Origin: Sindora glabra
Taxonomy: Eukaryota; Streptophyta; Magnoliopsida; Fabales; Fabaceae
NCBI GenBank assembly: GCA_020226215.1
Contig: CM035227.1
Span: 104,329,732 to 104,393,731 of the forward strand
Direction: 5' to 3'
Length of the DNA: 64,000 nucleotides
Of this stretch, positions 1 to 11,954 are shown in pieces (positions within the stretch are counted from its first letter, which is position 1; every line of letters starts with the position of its first letter). Under the pieces are notes generated by a model. The model was not told the origin of the DNA, did not search any database, and worked only from the letters and a program-made list of their open reading frames with translations. The translations under genes and the position numbers were made by a program.

Positions 1-113
1 GAGAAATTATCTTAATTTAAAATAAAACTTTTTACTCTTTCAAAAACTTAAAATCATCAATGATAGAATCAAAATTAAAACTTTTAATTATTTCTTGTTA
101 AATATGAATTACC

Positions 114-337
114 AATGATCAGTAGTAATTTTTTTTGGTATGAATCATTTGGTGTCCGATAAGTCACATTGGACTTCCGATTAATCCGGATTCGAGTCGG
201 GGGACCCAATATGGGAGTAAAGTTCTCCCAGCGACAATTTTCTCCATTCACAAAACTCGAATCTGATACCTTACTTAAGGGGACCAAACTCCTACTATTT
301 GGATCAACTGTCGTTGGTGATCAGTAGTAATTTTTAA
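114..337 (-). mobile_element. tRNA-derived SINE with target-site duplication
   Basis: A body of about 190 bp at roughly 130-319 is flanked by an 18-bp direct repeat, TGATCAGTAGTAATTTTT, once just before and once just after it. Read on the minus strand it ends in a short A-run (ACCAAAAAAA) next to the repeat. It contains GAATCCGGATTAATCGG and CGGACACC, the 3' signature of a SINE family widespread in dicot genomes (recalled, not searched). A box-B-like GACTCGAATCC is visible, as expected for a Pol III promoter derived from tRNA. The apparent 67-aa reading frame across it is not a gene. Confidence 0.75.
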
Positions 338-338
338 G

Positions 339-3150
339 TTATTCTCTTTTATATCACCAATTTTCCTCTTAGAAAACCTATCAATTGTCTCATTTGTGTT
401 CATCTAAAAATTAATTAGTGGAATATAAATTAAATTAACTTATATTAATATTAAAATAAGAAGTAATAATATAATAAATTCATGAAAATGAAATCTCGAG
501 AATGGTATTGACATAGTAAAACATTTGAAAAAAATTGACATTGAAACATACACAAGGTCCAAAAATTGGTTGCAAAGAAAATGAATGAAAAATATTTAAT
601 ATAAATTAAAAATATGTAATGAAGATTAAAATAATGAACAATTTTAAAAATTTTTAATCATGAAATTGAAATGTGTTGCTTTACATCTGTGTTGATAGAG
701 GTTGCAACTATTCACTATTATCGTGTCTTTACATAAAAAAATTTAAAGAAGCTATAAATATTTTCAATTTAATTTCTCAAAAAAATAAATTTAAGAGAAA
801 ATGGCTGCCATAAATATTATTTTTCGATTAGTCGTAGAATAGAAGGATGATTTATCTATATTTTATTTAATATTATTTTTTTTGTACGCTTCAAATAAGT
901 TTTTAAAATAGTATTTTAAACTTCAACTTTTGTAAAATTATTATATATATTCTTTGAACTATATCATGTTGAGTTAACAAATTATCATAGTTATGTCTTT
1001 TAAACTTCACAAATTCTAAACATACAAAGAATGAAAATATTTTAGGAAGATTAAAAAATATATATAGAAAATTGTATGCATAATTATACTATACTATTAT
1101 AAAATTGTTAAAAAAATTTAGGGGGCATGGACCCCTAGCTTATCATGGAGTGGGCTATTGAAATTCATCACCCTTAATTTAATTATTTGATACTTACCTA
1201 TTTAGAAATGGAGATATTTTCCCAACAATATGAATATTATAATTTGTATCCTATGATATGATCCATGATAAAAAAATATTCACTATATTATGAAAAAATA
1301 CAAAATAATATGTATGAATATTCTTAATTATAATCTCATAATTTATTAACCATTATTTTTATATCTCTTACAAACTTATAAGAGTTTCCATATAACTTTC
1401 ATAAACATTTACCTCATATATTTTTTGTCTATCAAATTTTTAACTAACACAAATATTTATAATCTAAAAAATATCTTTTAAGAAAAGAAACTTAATCCTA
1501 CTACTCTAATACAAAAATTTAATTTAAATAAAAAGATAACTTACATCACAAATAATCACAATTTAATAACAATTTGAATTTGGACAAATTCATCACGAAT
1601 TAACATAGTTAACCCCCAATAACGCAGTTTGATGGAATTGTTGCATGATATGATGTGTGATACATAATTATATGAATATGTTACGGGAGATAATTTTAAA
1701 TTTTATGATTTATTAATTATTTAATTTATTTAAATAACAAAGTGAGATAAAATAAACAATTAATTTCAAATGAATTTATGACTGCGGTTAATTGATATTC
1801 AATGGGTATATTATTTATAAATTGAAATGTTACATCCCTATTACTTTTATGTAAAGCAAAATATTAAAATTATTATAAAGAATTATAATTAAATGTAAAT
1901 GTTCATATGTCAAATATTATGTTTTTATTATTATTAATTATTAGATTTCAATCTTCATTATGCATCATTATTATAACATTGTAATATTTGACATATCTTT
2001 CATATAAATACAGGTTATACAAATTATTATATAAATAGTTGAATAAAAATATATTTCTCCTCTCATCATTCCCCTGCATTTCTTTTATATATATTTTTGG
2101 TTATTTCTTTATCATTGAAATTTTTTCATAACACGTTATTAATGCAAAACTCTTTGAATTTGAATTTGAATTTCAAAGAAATGGATTATTCTTTTTTTTC
2201 CCTAAATTCTTTCTAATTGAATTTTTGAGTTCAATTGAAAAGGATTGTTCTTTTGTTTTCTTTATCTCTTACTTTCAATTCATACTATAAAAATTATTTA
2301 TGAATTTCATAATTTTAAAGAATAAGGTAATTGATTTTTTGTTTTTCAAAGCATGTTTTTATTTGTTTTATTTAAACCCGTATGTATTAGTTACATTTTA
2401 TGTTAGAGAATTAAAAACGTTCCTATGAGAATGTTTTGAGTCGATATTCACAACAATTAGAAATATAATTATTTTGACAGAAATATTTTTATAAATATAT
2501 AATTATAAAATAATAAAATGATGAAGAATAATTTATATATTCAATGTTAAATGTAGAAAAGTTTAGTGGAAGATAACTTTTTTTTTTAAATAGAAAATTA
2601 TTTTTTCATTATCATAATTGCATGTATCATTTTTTTAAAATCAGAAAATATAAATGCACATAATATTCTATTATTTATATATAAAAATAATATTTTTTAT
2701 AAAAAATATCCTCCAACTAAGGATGGCAATATGGAGAGGCGAGGATAAATTGGCTTTATATTGTATCATTTGCCTTATCTCTGGTTAGAAGGTAATTTGG
2801 GACACCATTTCTATGATATGTGAAGCATTAGTGTCCCATAGAAAAATCTACAAAAAATAAAAAGTTAATAAAAAATTTAAAATTTATATATAAATAATAC
2901 ATAATTTTTATTACATATTTAATATTGTGTGATAACATAAGTTTAAAAATACACATTATTTGGACAATAATTTCAACAATAAAATTATTCTATGGTCCTA
3001 CTTTACCATATATTATATAATACAATATAATAATTAAATTTAAACATTAAAAATAAAATCATTAAAAAATATTTTTTAGTTGTTAAATTATTAAAAAGAC
3101 TACATTCATAATATATATATGCATCAATTATATAGATATAAATGTAATAT
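339..3150. other. AT-rich intergenic DNA
   Basis: Very AT-rich with no credible reading frame or splice-supported exon. Homopolymer A and T runs and scattered ATTA-rich simple sequence dominate. I see no gene or defined transposon here. Confidence 0.6.
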
Positions 3151-3157
3151 TAAAGTT

Positions 3158-3579
3158 TCAAAGTTTTGCAGGATAAATCAAATTAATACTTCTAATGTTC
3201 ATGCTCTCAATTTGTTCCATTAACTTCTCATTATTGGTTTTCAACTCCTCGACCTTAGCCTCTTCTCTACAAAGTTTGGAAGATGCAACTTGATGTCCAT
3301 GAAACATATCCATAGGGATGACTTGATGATGATATTATTTGCTAAGGACTTCGGTAATAAGGTTCATAAACAAAGATCGAGCAGTTTGGAAATCTACACC
3401 ATTCGTTACTTGGTCAATTATCTCATCCAAAAATTCATTTTCTAATTTATCCAATTTTATTGCTAAAGCTAATCGCGTAGTTTCTGAATTGTTGAAGGAC
3501 AATTGTTCAGACACATGCCGCTTTAATTTCTTTTCTGTTTTAAGCCTTGGTTCCTTGTCATTTCTAGGATTAGAGTTCT
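3158..3579 (-). pseudogene. Decayed coding relic, charged/coiled-coil-like
   Basis: On the minus strand one frame runs from about 3579 to a TGA at 3158-3160, interrupted by a single in-frame TAA at 3335-3337. Its composition is protein-like, with EKKLKRHVSEQLSF and LAIKLDKLENEFLDEII before the stop, and REEAKVEELKTNNEKLMEQI after it, which looks like a coiled coil. A possible splice acceptor (TTTTTTAATTAG) lies just upstream at about 3580. The solo LTR at 3772-5216 lies upstream on the coding strand, so the rest of the gene may have been separated by that insertion. I do not recognise the family. It could be the 3' end of a host gene copy or of a mobile-element gene. The plus-strand 80-codon frame over the same bases is its shadow. 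Confidence 0.4.
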
Positions 3580-3766
3580 AATTAAAAAACCTTTCCTTAA
3601 TCCCATATTTTCCATTATAAGAACAAATCTTAGACAAAATTAAGTAAAGACAAGACCATACTCAAACAAAGCAAACAACCCATACTTGAAGGAAACCCAG
3701 TTTGTATAGCCAAACTGACCAACCAACCAATTATATGCAAACACACTTGATTTCAGTTACCAGTGA

Positions 3767-3771
3767 GAAAA
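3767..3771. repeat. Target duplication GAAAA, left of solo LTR
   Basis: GAAAA directly abuts the TG end of the LTR and is repeated at 5217-5221 directly after its CA end. Confidence 0.85.
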
Positions 3772-5216
3772 TGCTGGAAATCGCGCATCATACATGCACA
3801 GCGGAATAAAACTTTTTGCACGATTTCCACCAAGGATCCATGCGAAATTAGAACGCCATAGATTAGGGATTAGGGTTTATACCTTTCGGCAAAATTCTTC
3901 TGACCGCTACACCAAGTCTGATCTGCTTCCAAATCACGAACCGGAATGGAAATCAGAAAATCAGATCACCAGTACAACGTTTATGTGGCTGCACCTCTGT
4001 GGTATCCACACGAACCCGTGAATCACCGATGAATGTCCGCTCCACACACCGGTTGGAATTGATCTCCTTAGACCTCGTAGTGCTAGTTACGCCTCTTCAG
4101 AGATTTTGGTCAAGGAGAGTGGCTAGGGTTTTTCTATGCTTTTACTTGGGGTGCGTGAAGAATAATAGTAATCCTATTATTACCCAATAAGCCTATTTAA
4201 ATAGGTGCATAGAAAAACTTAACCTATTTGGGCCTTATTCCATGTATAATTATAGGCTTACTATTGGGCCTTATAATTATAACATTAATTCCCAAATATT
4301 AAGTCCAAACAATTTGGTCCATTAATTCCAAATTCACTAAGCTCTAAGTGTGCGACCCTACAGGCTCTCATTACGTTGGCAATGACCATTAATCATATTA
4401 ATGATCATAAACAAAGATCGGTGTCTAGCAACACATCATTGTTACCCAAGTAATGAGAAAGTCGGTGATTTGACTAAACCTTTACACGTGATCATCACTT
4501 ATGTCCTTTTGTCCTATACATCTAGATTGAGCACGAGACATGGACCGTGTCATTCCCGTATAGCCCAATCTTAAGGTTTCTTGACTCCTAAGTAAGCTGA
4601 CTGAAACAAATGTAATCGACATCTCATGTCAATTCATCTGAGCATGGCCATGTATTTTCTCAACTTTACTTAGTCAAGGGGCCCATAGATGTTACTCCTG
4701 TTATATAGGAGGGACAAATCCCATCTTGATCACACAAACCCCTCCGCATGATATGTGACATATCCAATATCTACCCTTGCATTCACTTAACCATTAGTGA
4801 CATAGAATAGTATCAAAATATAAAACTCACATATAGGGAACCTTGGTGATCTCAGGTCAAAGGACCATATTAATAATGATCACTAAGAACCACTTATGAC
4901 ACTCATATAACGATCCATGTAGTATTCTTAATATGGGTCGGTCCAGTATACAAGTTCTCTAACTTGTACTCATGTGTAAACTTAATATCCCATATAAGTT
5001 TTCACACATGCTAGTCTTAATATATCAAAGCAACCTGATCCACAATGATATATGACTAGGGACATTTAAGAATATAATTATTCTAAGGTTATTATTATAA
5101 TTAAATATATTACGCAGACAATATATATAAATATAATAATTGGAATTGCCATTAAAATAACATGATTCAAAATTACAATCACCAATATGATTGGTTTTAG
5201 GGCATATACACTAACA
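3772..5216 (-). mobile_element. Solo LTR of a Ty1/copia-type retrotransposon
   Basis: A 1445-bp segment starts TGCTGG and ends CTAACA on the plus strand, so on the minus strand it reads TGTTAG...CCAGCA, the canonical TG...CA ends of an LTR. The 5 bases before it (3767-3771) and after it (5217-5221) are both GAAAA, the target duplication of an LTR retrotransposon. The minus-strand start TGTTAGTGTATATGCCC resembles plant copia LTRs. There is no primer-binding site, polypurine tract or coding interior next to it, so this is a solo LTR left by recombination between the two LTRs. The 75- and 63-codon plus-strand frames inside it are not genes. Confidence 0.85.
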
Positions 5217-5221
5217 GAAAA

Positions 5222-8200
5222 TTATACTTCCAATGGCTGATTTGGAGCTAATACTGCTCTGCTTCACTTCGAATCTTCAGTTCATCTCAATCATCACCTA
5301 AATTAAAGAAGACACCAACATAGGATGCGAAACAAACGCATGTACAAAGAATCCCAAAAACCAGCAAAACTGATAGAGGGAAAACAGAGCACATTACTGT
5401 AAGATGATGCGGTGGCGACAACGTAAGAGCTAGGGGTGATAAAAATCTTTCACCCGCCCTTAATCGATCGATTAAATTCAAAGTTGGTTGGTCGATCGGT
5501 CGGTCAATTAAGAACTGCTAATATTTTATTATTGATTAAAACTTAAAAAAATTATAAATTTTGGATGATTGATTAAATATATTTGTAATTAATTTAATTT
5601 AATCGATATTAACTAAAATTTATATTAATTTTTTCTGAAAGTTTATATTTAAAATTTTATTGATTATTATTATAATTTAATATTAGATTATTTTTTATTA
5701 TAATTATATTAATAAAATTATGATATTAACATGTGTTTATAATTTAATTTTAATTTTTAAATTAATTTATTTAAATATTTTTAATTTTTTTTTAATTTTA
5801 AACCGATTTAAACTGAACTTAATCGATCAAAACTAAATTCATCGGTTTAATTCTCTTATGATTATGTAATTAGATTTGATCGATTGAAAAAAATTATTTT
5901 TTGATTAAGAATAATCAGTTTAAAAATTAGTATTAGTTGCTGTTAACGGATTGATGATTATTTTAGTAATAGCTGTCAACCAAAACAGCAGAAATATAAG
6001 CATTTAGTTGCTAATCAGAAAAGTTGAGTTTCATTGCCGTTAGCCGCACCAATTGAAATCAAAGGCAGGAAGTTAACGGTGGGTTTCGCCTATGGCAGTA
6101 GAGAGAGTCGAAAGAATTCTAGAAGCCGTTTTCCATTTATTCTAATCCCTGTATCGATGTATCTATGAGAAAGAATTAGTATTATGCAAAGAGCGAAAAC
6201 TTGTTTGGTGTAACAATATTTGTATGGCGAAAGATGGATAGAAGATAACTGTGCTTAGAGTCAGCAAACGACGCAGAAAATGAAACAAAAGAATATAATG
6301 TATTTAATATGAATTATCACCAATATCACTATTTTATTTTTATTATTTATTAATATTATTATTTTCATTATCATTATTATAAATTATTATTATTATTCAT
6401 AATTAATTTTTATTATTGTTGAAAATGACAAATCCAAAAATTAGAGTGAGAAAATTGGATTTTTCAAAAAATTGAAGGAATCATCATTACCTCATTTAGA
6501 AAAATCTCATTAAAAAAATAAGAAAAAAAATGCATTTTTTTTCTAAACTAAACATCCATCCTCTTTCATTTTTCTAATTATTCTAAATTAAATGGTCCTT
6601 TACTCTTACTATTACTCTAATGTATGCAACAAATCATCCCTTTGCTTGAGCATTACAAGAATTGGGCAATCAATAATATGATAATCTCTCTTTTAGAAGT
6701 TCTTTTAAATAATTTAAAGAAGTAATGATAGTAAATAAAGATCTATTTATTTGCTTTCATTCATTCATAATTATTATATTTTTATCTCATAATTTGTCTA
6801 TATCATCAAATATTTCACTGTTTCAATTAATTTTATTAATAATACTTGTATTAACATGTTTCTTGATCATAAACTCATGTATATTTTGACCATTAATGCA
6901 TATCATTTTTGTTCATAAATTAATATATCTTTTGATCATAAATATATATATTAAGTTTCTTAATCAAGAATCAATATATCTTTTAATTATAATTCAACAT
7001 GTTTTTTAATCATTAATTAATATATCTTTTTATAGGGGTATTCTATGTTACCCCCATAGATTTGGAACTCATGGGGATAATATAGAAAGTACCCAAACCC
7101 ATGGGAGTAACATAAAAATAATCTTTTTCATAATCAATTAACATATGAGAAAGACTACAATGCTATGGTACGGAATTGAAGCATCTCACCCTACTTATTT
7201 GATTGATTGTTAATCATGAAATGGGGAAGGGAAAAGTGAAAGATGGTTATGATTCAGAGACTTCTAACTTGCCATTTATTACTTTATAAGGTTATATAAT
7301 AATTTGTAAGTTGATATTCAGAAAAAGAATAATTGCAAAAATTACCTCCATTTTAATGCTCTTGTTTAATTTAGGTTTTTAACCGAATTTTTCACCTAAT
7401 TTAATGTAAATAATTTAATTATTATATCAAAAGAAATAGATATAATATAATACATATAATTTAATCAATTTATTATCAATTATTTCATTTGAGTTGTTAA
7501 AAGCAGAATAAATTATTTTAGAATTTTACGTCTTAAGTGATCGTGTAGCGATAGAAAAAAAATGGTACCATATGAATTTATCTTAATAGTTTAGTTTTTT
7601 TAATAAGAATGAATTTGGTAAATTTGTATAACTTAAGATTACACACTGATTCCAATATAATTTTGGTGTTTTTAAAATATAAATTATATGATTTTGATCC
7701 CCTTAATTTAATTTGATATATTCTAATCCCTTAAAATATTTAATTTATGCAATTTTAATCCTCCTATTTGATTTTTGTGAAGTTCTTAATCTTATGAAAA
7801 TATTTCCTTTCAATACTTCCTCCATTTTAATAAAAAATAATTTCTACATAATCATAATTTTTTTGGCACATTGAAAATTTTGAATCAAATCAATGAAGTA
7901 CATATGAAGGTTTGAATTATATTTTGAGGCTTATTGTCTTTTAAATTTTAAAAAATATGATTTATTTAAGAAATAATATTGTTAGTGCTTAGAGATCAAA
8001 CAGAAGTTAGTGAAAGTTAATGAAAATTGATAGAAATTAAACAGTGGAATGGAAGTTGCAATAATTAATTAGGTTTATTGTCTTTTGCTGATAGCTTAAT
8101 CAACAAAAGAATAAGTTGCTTTTAGCACAACAATTTAGTGCATTTGTTCCTAATATAATTTTGCATTGGTTTTATTCAAGAAAGAGAAAAAAATTCAAAT

Positions 8201-8225
8201 TTGCTTGAATTGTGGCCAAATGAGA
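5222..8225. other. Intergenic DNA, TCGATC-rich patch
   Basis: No supported gene. A 64-codon minus-strand frame at 5287-5481 contains a hydrophobic stretch (SVLLVFGILCTCVCF) followed by a possible donor (TTTAG|GTGATG), but nothing else supports it as an exon. Between about 5450 and 5890 there are many partly palindromic TAATCGATCGATTAA and GGTCGATCGGT blocks, suggesting an old palindromic repeat. The rest is AT-rich. Confidence 0.5.
7044..7114. repeat. Short inverted repeat
   Basis: Arms of 22 bp at 7044-7065 and 7093-7114 are inverted copies with three mismatches; the left arm begins TATGTTACCCCCATAG and the right arm ends CATGGGAGTAACATA. The loop is about 27 bp. It could be a tiny MITE relic or a hairpin. 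Confidence 0.6.
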
Positions 8226-8229
8226 CATT

Positions 8230-8944
8230 GCCTGTGTTTGGCAAATGACGTTTTGGGCAGCTTTTAGCTATTTTGATCAAAATTGGCTGGTTGACTTCCT
8301 CAACCAGCCAATATTGATGTTTGGTAGTCAATTGTTTGAGCAGTTGATTGCTAATGAAAACATCATTTATAAAAATGTTGAAGAGATGAACGTTTTATAT
8401 TCAGCTGATTTCAAAATAATGGTAAAAGATAAAATTATCCTTAATTAATTTTATTATTTCCTAATTTATCCTTTTGTGTGCAAATCGAACACACTTAGTT
8501 TTTTATCACCCAAAGCTAGTAAGGCCACAAGCTGTGTGGCTAATTAGTGAGGGCACGACCTTTTATTTTTTAAATTTATTTATTATATTATTTTAAATTA
8601 TAAAATTTAATAATTATAAAAATTATATTAACTTAATTTTAAAAAAATATTTAATATATAATAAATTAAAATAATATATTATTTATAAAAAAAATAATTT
8701 ATTAAATATAAAAGTTAAAATATTAAAATAAAATAATACTTAAATAATTTATAAAATATATTTATATTCTTATATGTCATTTTACATATAAACAATTAAT
8801 TATAAACAACTGATTTTACTAAACACTCTTATTCAATCAACTAATACAATTAATTGATCAAATCAGTTAACACAATCAGTTATTAGTTACCAACTAATGA
8901 AATCAACTAACCACTAACGTAATCAACTGACTGACAAACAAGGC
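8230..8944. mobile_element. MITE-like element (hAT-like termini)
   Basis: The left end GCCTGTGTTTGGC and the reverse complement of the right end (GCCTTGTTTGTCAG) are imperfect inverted repeats, with an AT-rich interior of roughly 700 bp full of short TTAGTTGATT-type inverted and direct repeats. This is typical of non-autonomous DNA transposons in dicots. CATT occurs on both flanks, but I could not establish a convincing 8-bp duplication. The 67-codon frame at 8245-8448 lies inside and is not a gene. Confidence 0.45.
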
Positions 8945-8945
8945 C

Positions 8946-10408
8946 ATTATAAAAATTAATGCATAAAGGAAAAAAATAACTACTTTTTCTTATTAAATTT
9001 CATGAGATGCTAATTTTAATTTCAATCCTCTACAAATCATTATTTTTATAATTATCATGTTCAATCAGTTTTCAAATCTTATTAAAGTTCTTTCATCAAA
9101 ACCTCCATGGATAAAAGAGACATTTCATAGGAAAAACTCAATAGTATATGTCAGAGGAATTAATGAATTTCAAATTTAGCATATTTTGTACCTAAATAGA
9201 GCCAAGGCATTGTAATGCCTCTTTTAACATAATTATTGATTATAAATTAATATATCTTGTAATTTTAAATCAACATGGGTTTTCAACAAGGAATACATGA
9301 GTCTTAATCTTTAAATATGGTATTCTTTTTTTTTGGCCAATTTAAATATGGTATTCACACACATAATTCCAACACAATCCTATTACGCAACACTCTTCAA
9401 TGTATAAAAATTGTTTATCAGTGGAATTATCTCTCTCTCAAACAATCAATCAATGAGTAAATCTAAATTTGTGAGAATAAGGAATCATTAAACTTATAAA
9501 CAGAACCTTGTAAAACAACACAATATTTATATTCTAATTATAGGAAGAAAAAACGAATGAGCTAGAAGAGAACCATTTTAAAGAATAAAATGATAGAATA
9601 ATGGCAAACCTTTCTATTATTGGACCCTAACTTTATTCTAATTGTTCATGCACTCCTACGAATTTTATACCCTAAACAGTTGTTGGGCAAACAGCAATAT
9701 ATACTCTCACCCAAAAAAAAAAATTCATAAGGAGAATTTCAAAATAAAAAATAATAAAATTTTTACAAATAAAAAATTTAAGTGAAACACTAATAAAAAT
9801 AAAATTGTCGACAGTTCTCACGCTGCGATGACACATGATATTGTTAATTCATATCCTACATTGTAGTCTTCCCATTTAATTTAATTTACAAAATGATCAA
9901 GTGCTCATTGTTAAGTTTGGAGGTCAAGCCAATATTGGATATAGGTATTAGATCTTGGTAATGGTGGATGGCTTTAATGCATATATGGGCCGGATAATGA
10001 AAACTCAAACGGGCCAAACCCAATTGTCTGGTAACTCTGACCCTCATAAATTGGGCTTTCTGAGACTTTGTTAAGGCTGACCGACAAATTTATTGAGAAA
10101 AAAAAGAAAGGTTGTTGAAAAGAAGGTCGCTGACCCGGGGCACACTTGAGCCGCTAATGGATGGCAAATTTGATCTGTCAATATTGATGTAAATTTTGGA
10201 AAAGACTATTATTAGGAGAGAGAAAAAATTCATTAATATTAATTCTTGGTATATGTTGCTTACTTGGCCGCCAATGTTTTTTTAAAAAAAAGCTTAAATG
10301 AAATTTTTATCTAAGATACAAATTGTGTAATTTTAATTCTTCTAATTTAAAATAACTTATTTTGATTTAAAAAATATTAAGTTAGTGTAATTTTAATTCT
10401 TCCTTTTA
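8946..10408. other. Intergenic DNA
   Basis: No coding region recognised. A less AT-rich patch at about 9950-10190, with the motifs GGGCCGG and CCCGGGG, has no open reading frame of note and no inverted ends that I could see. Confidence 0.5.
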
Positions 10409-10409
10409 A

Positions 10410-10860
10410 TTTTATAAAATTATTTTCATTTAATATTTTTTTATTAATTTGAAATGACTTTTATATAAATATAAAAGAAAGTTTTATCTAAATTTTAAAA
10501 ATTTTAAACAAAATCAATAGATTATATATGAAATTTTAAGTCATTTTTTAATTTTATAAAATTATGGAAAGGGATTCCCTCTTGCAATTATAGCTATAGT
10601 TAGGGGAGGGAATCGTTGATATGTATGAATCTTCTACATTATCAGTTGGTCCTACCACACATTAATGATTATCTCTCGTAACTGTAGCTGCAGTTACGGA
10701 TCCTGGTCCTAAAATTATTTTTATTTAATATTTTTTCTGTTAATTTAAAACACTTTTATATAAATGTAGAAGAAAATTTTATCTAAATTTAAAAAATTTT
10801 AAATAAAATCAATAGATTATATATGAAATTTTAAGTCATTTTGAAATTTAATTATTTATA
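10410..10860. repeat. Tandem duplication of an about 145-bp unit
   Basis: An AT-rich unit (TTAATTTTATAAAATTAT ... TTTTAAGTCATTTT) at about 10410-10555 is repeated at about 10549-10850. The second copy is split by the MITE at 10566-10710. Outside the insertion the copies are close to identical, including AATCAATAGATTATATATG. Confidence 0.7.
10566..10710. mobile_element. 145-bp MITE with 8-bp target duplication
   Basis: The element interrupts the second copy of a tandem duplication, so the empty site can be read from the first copy. AAAATTAT precedes it (10558-10565) and follows it (10711-10718), an 8-bp duplication as made by hAT-superfamily transposases. The ends are imperfect inverted repeats: GGATTCCC...GCAATTATAGCTATAGTTA on the left, and the reverse complement of the right end GGATCC...CTGCAGCTACAGTTAC. 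Confidence 0.75.
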
Positions 10861-11954
10861 AAATTTTTTAAAAACTTGATTTATCTAAAAAAATAATTAA
10901 ACAAGAGTTGATAGAATTTGATATTGATAAATTTTAATGAAAATCAAATAATGAGAGTAAAATTGCATTGATTTAATATTTAGAAAGATTAAATTAAATT
11001 ATTTTAAACTAGAAATTAAAATTATACAATTTAAGAATTATTTTATTCATATAAAAAATAAATTTTCATAAAAAAACTTCTTGAAAAATAATTTTTTATG
11101 TGAAATTTTTAAAAAATATTCAAAATTATTTGATTTAGGAGTGACACTTCCTAGAAGATAATTTTCTATATTTTATTTAATTTGACTTTGAATATTTTAA
11201 GTAATGTTAATAAAATTATTAATATATATTTAATGCTATTATAATAAAAATTAATAAATTTTAATTATCATTAATTAAATTTAATAAGAATATTTTTCTA
11301 TTAACAAAATTTAGTTAAGAAGAAATAGATAAATACTTTTTTATATTACGTGAGAAGTAAGATTTCTTAAAAAAATTTATTTTTTAATTTATTAAATAAT
11401 TATTAATTAAATAATTGTTTCTTTATTTTTTAAAAAATAAAAATTTTCTAAAACGGATGAAATGACTTCTAATACCTTTTTGGGATTAAAATTGCATTTA
11501 TGAAAAAAAGAAAAAAGAAAAACGCGTCAATCCTTCGGACATCATTTGTTCTATTTATGTTTTTAAATAATTATTTTCGTTCCGCTGTCAGTCTGTCAAA
11601 TTCCAAATGCGGGTTTGTGATTTTGAAACGGGATCGAACATTGCAAAGACGCCCCTTGAAAGTCTTGAGACACTCTTAAATCCTTCCTCTCTTTCTTGGA
11701 CTCAAATTTCACTTCTCCATTCTCCCGGGGAAGACTGGGAGAGAAACACAGAATCCGTGGATTCAGATTCCTACATGTAAAAAGCCCCAAACTTCCTCCT
11801 GCTTTCGGTTGCGAAGAAGTTAGGGTTTTTTCGAATTTTCACTAATCGGGCAGTAGCGGGGTGGCAGATGCAGCAGCGGAACGAGGGATCGCTCTGTTGG
11901 TTGGGTTCACGGTGATGTGTGGATTTAGGGTTTAAGTTTGGGGAAGGGGACGAT
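10861..11954. other. Intergenic DNA and 5' flank of the WD40 gene
   Basis: AT-rich up to about 11500, then GC content rises sharply from 11575 to the start codon at 11955, consistent with promoter and 5' UTR of the following gene. No unambiguous TATA box was assigned. Confidence 0.5.
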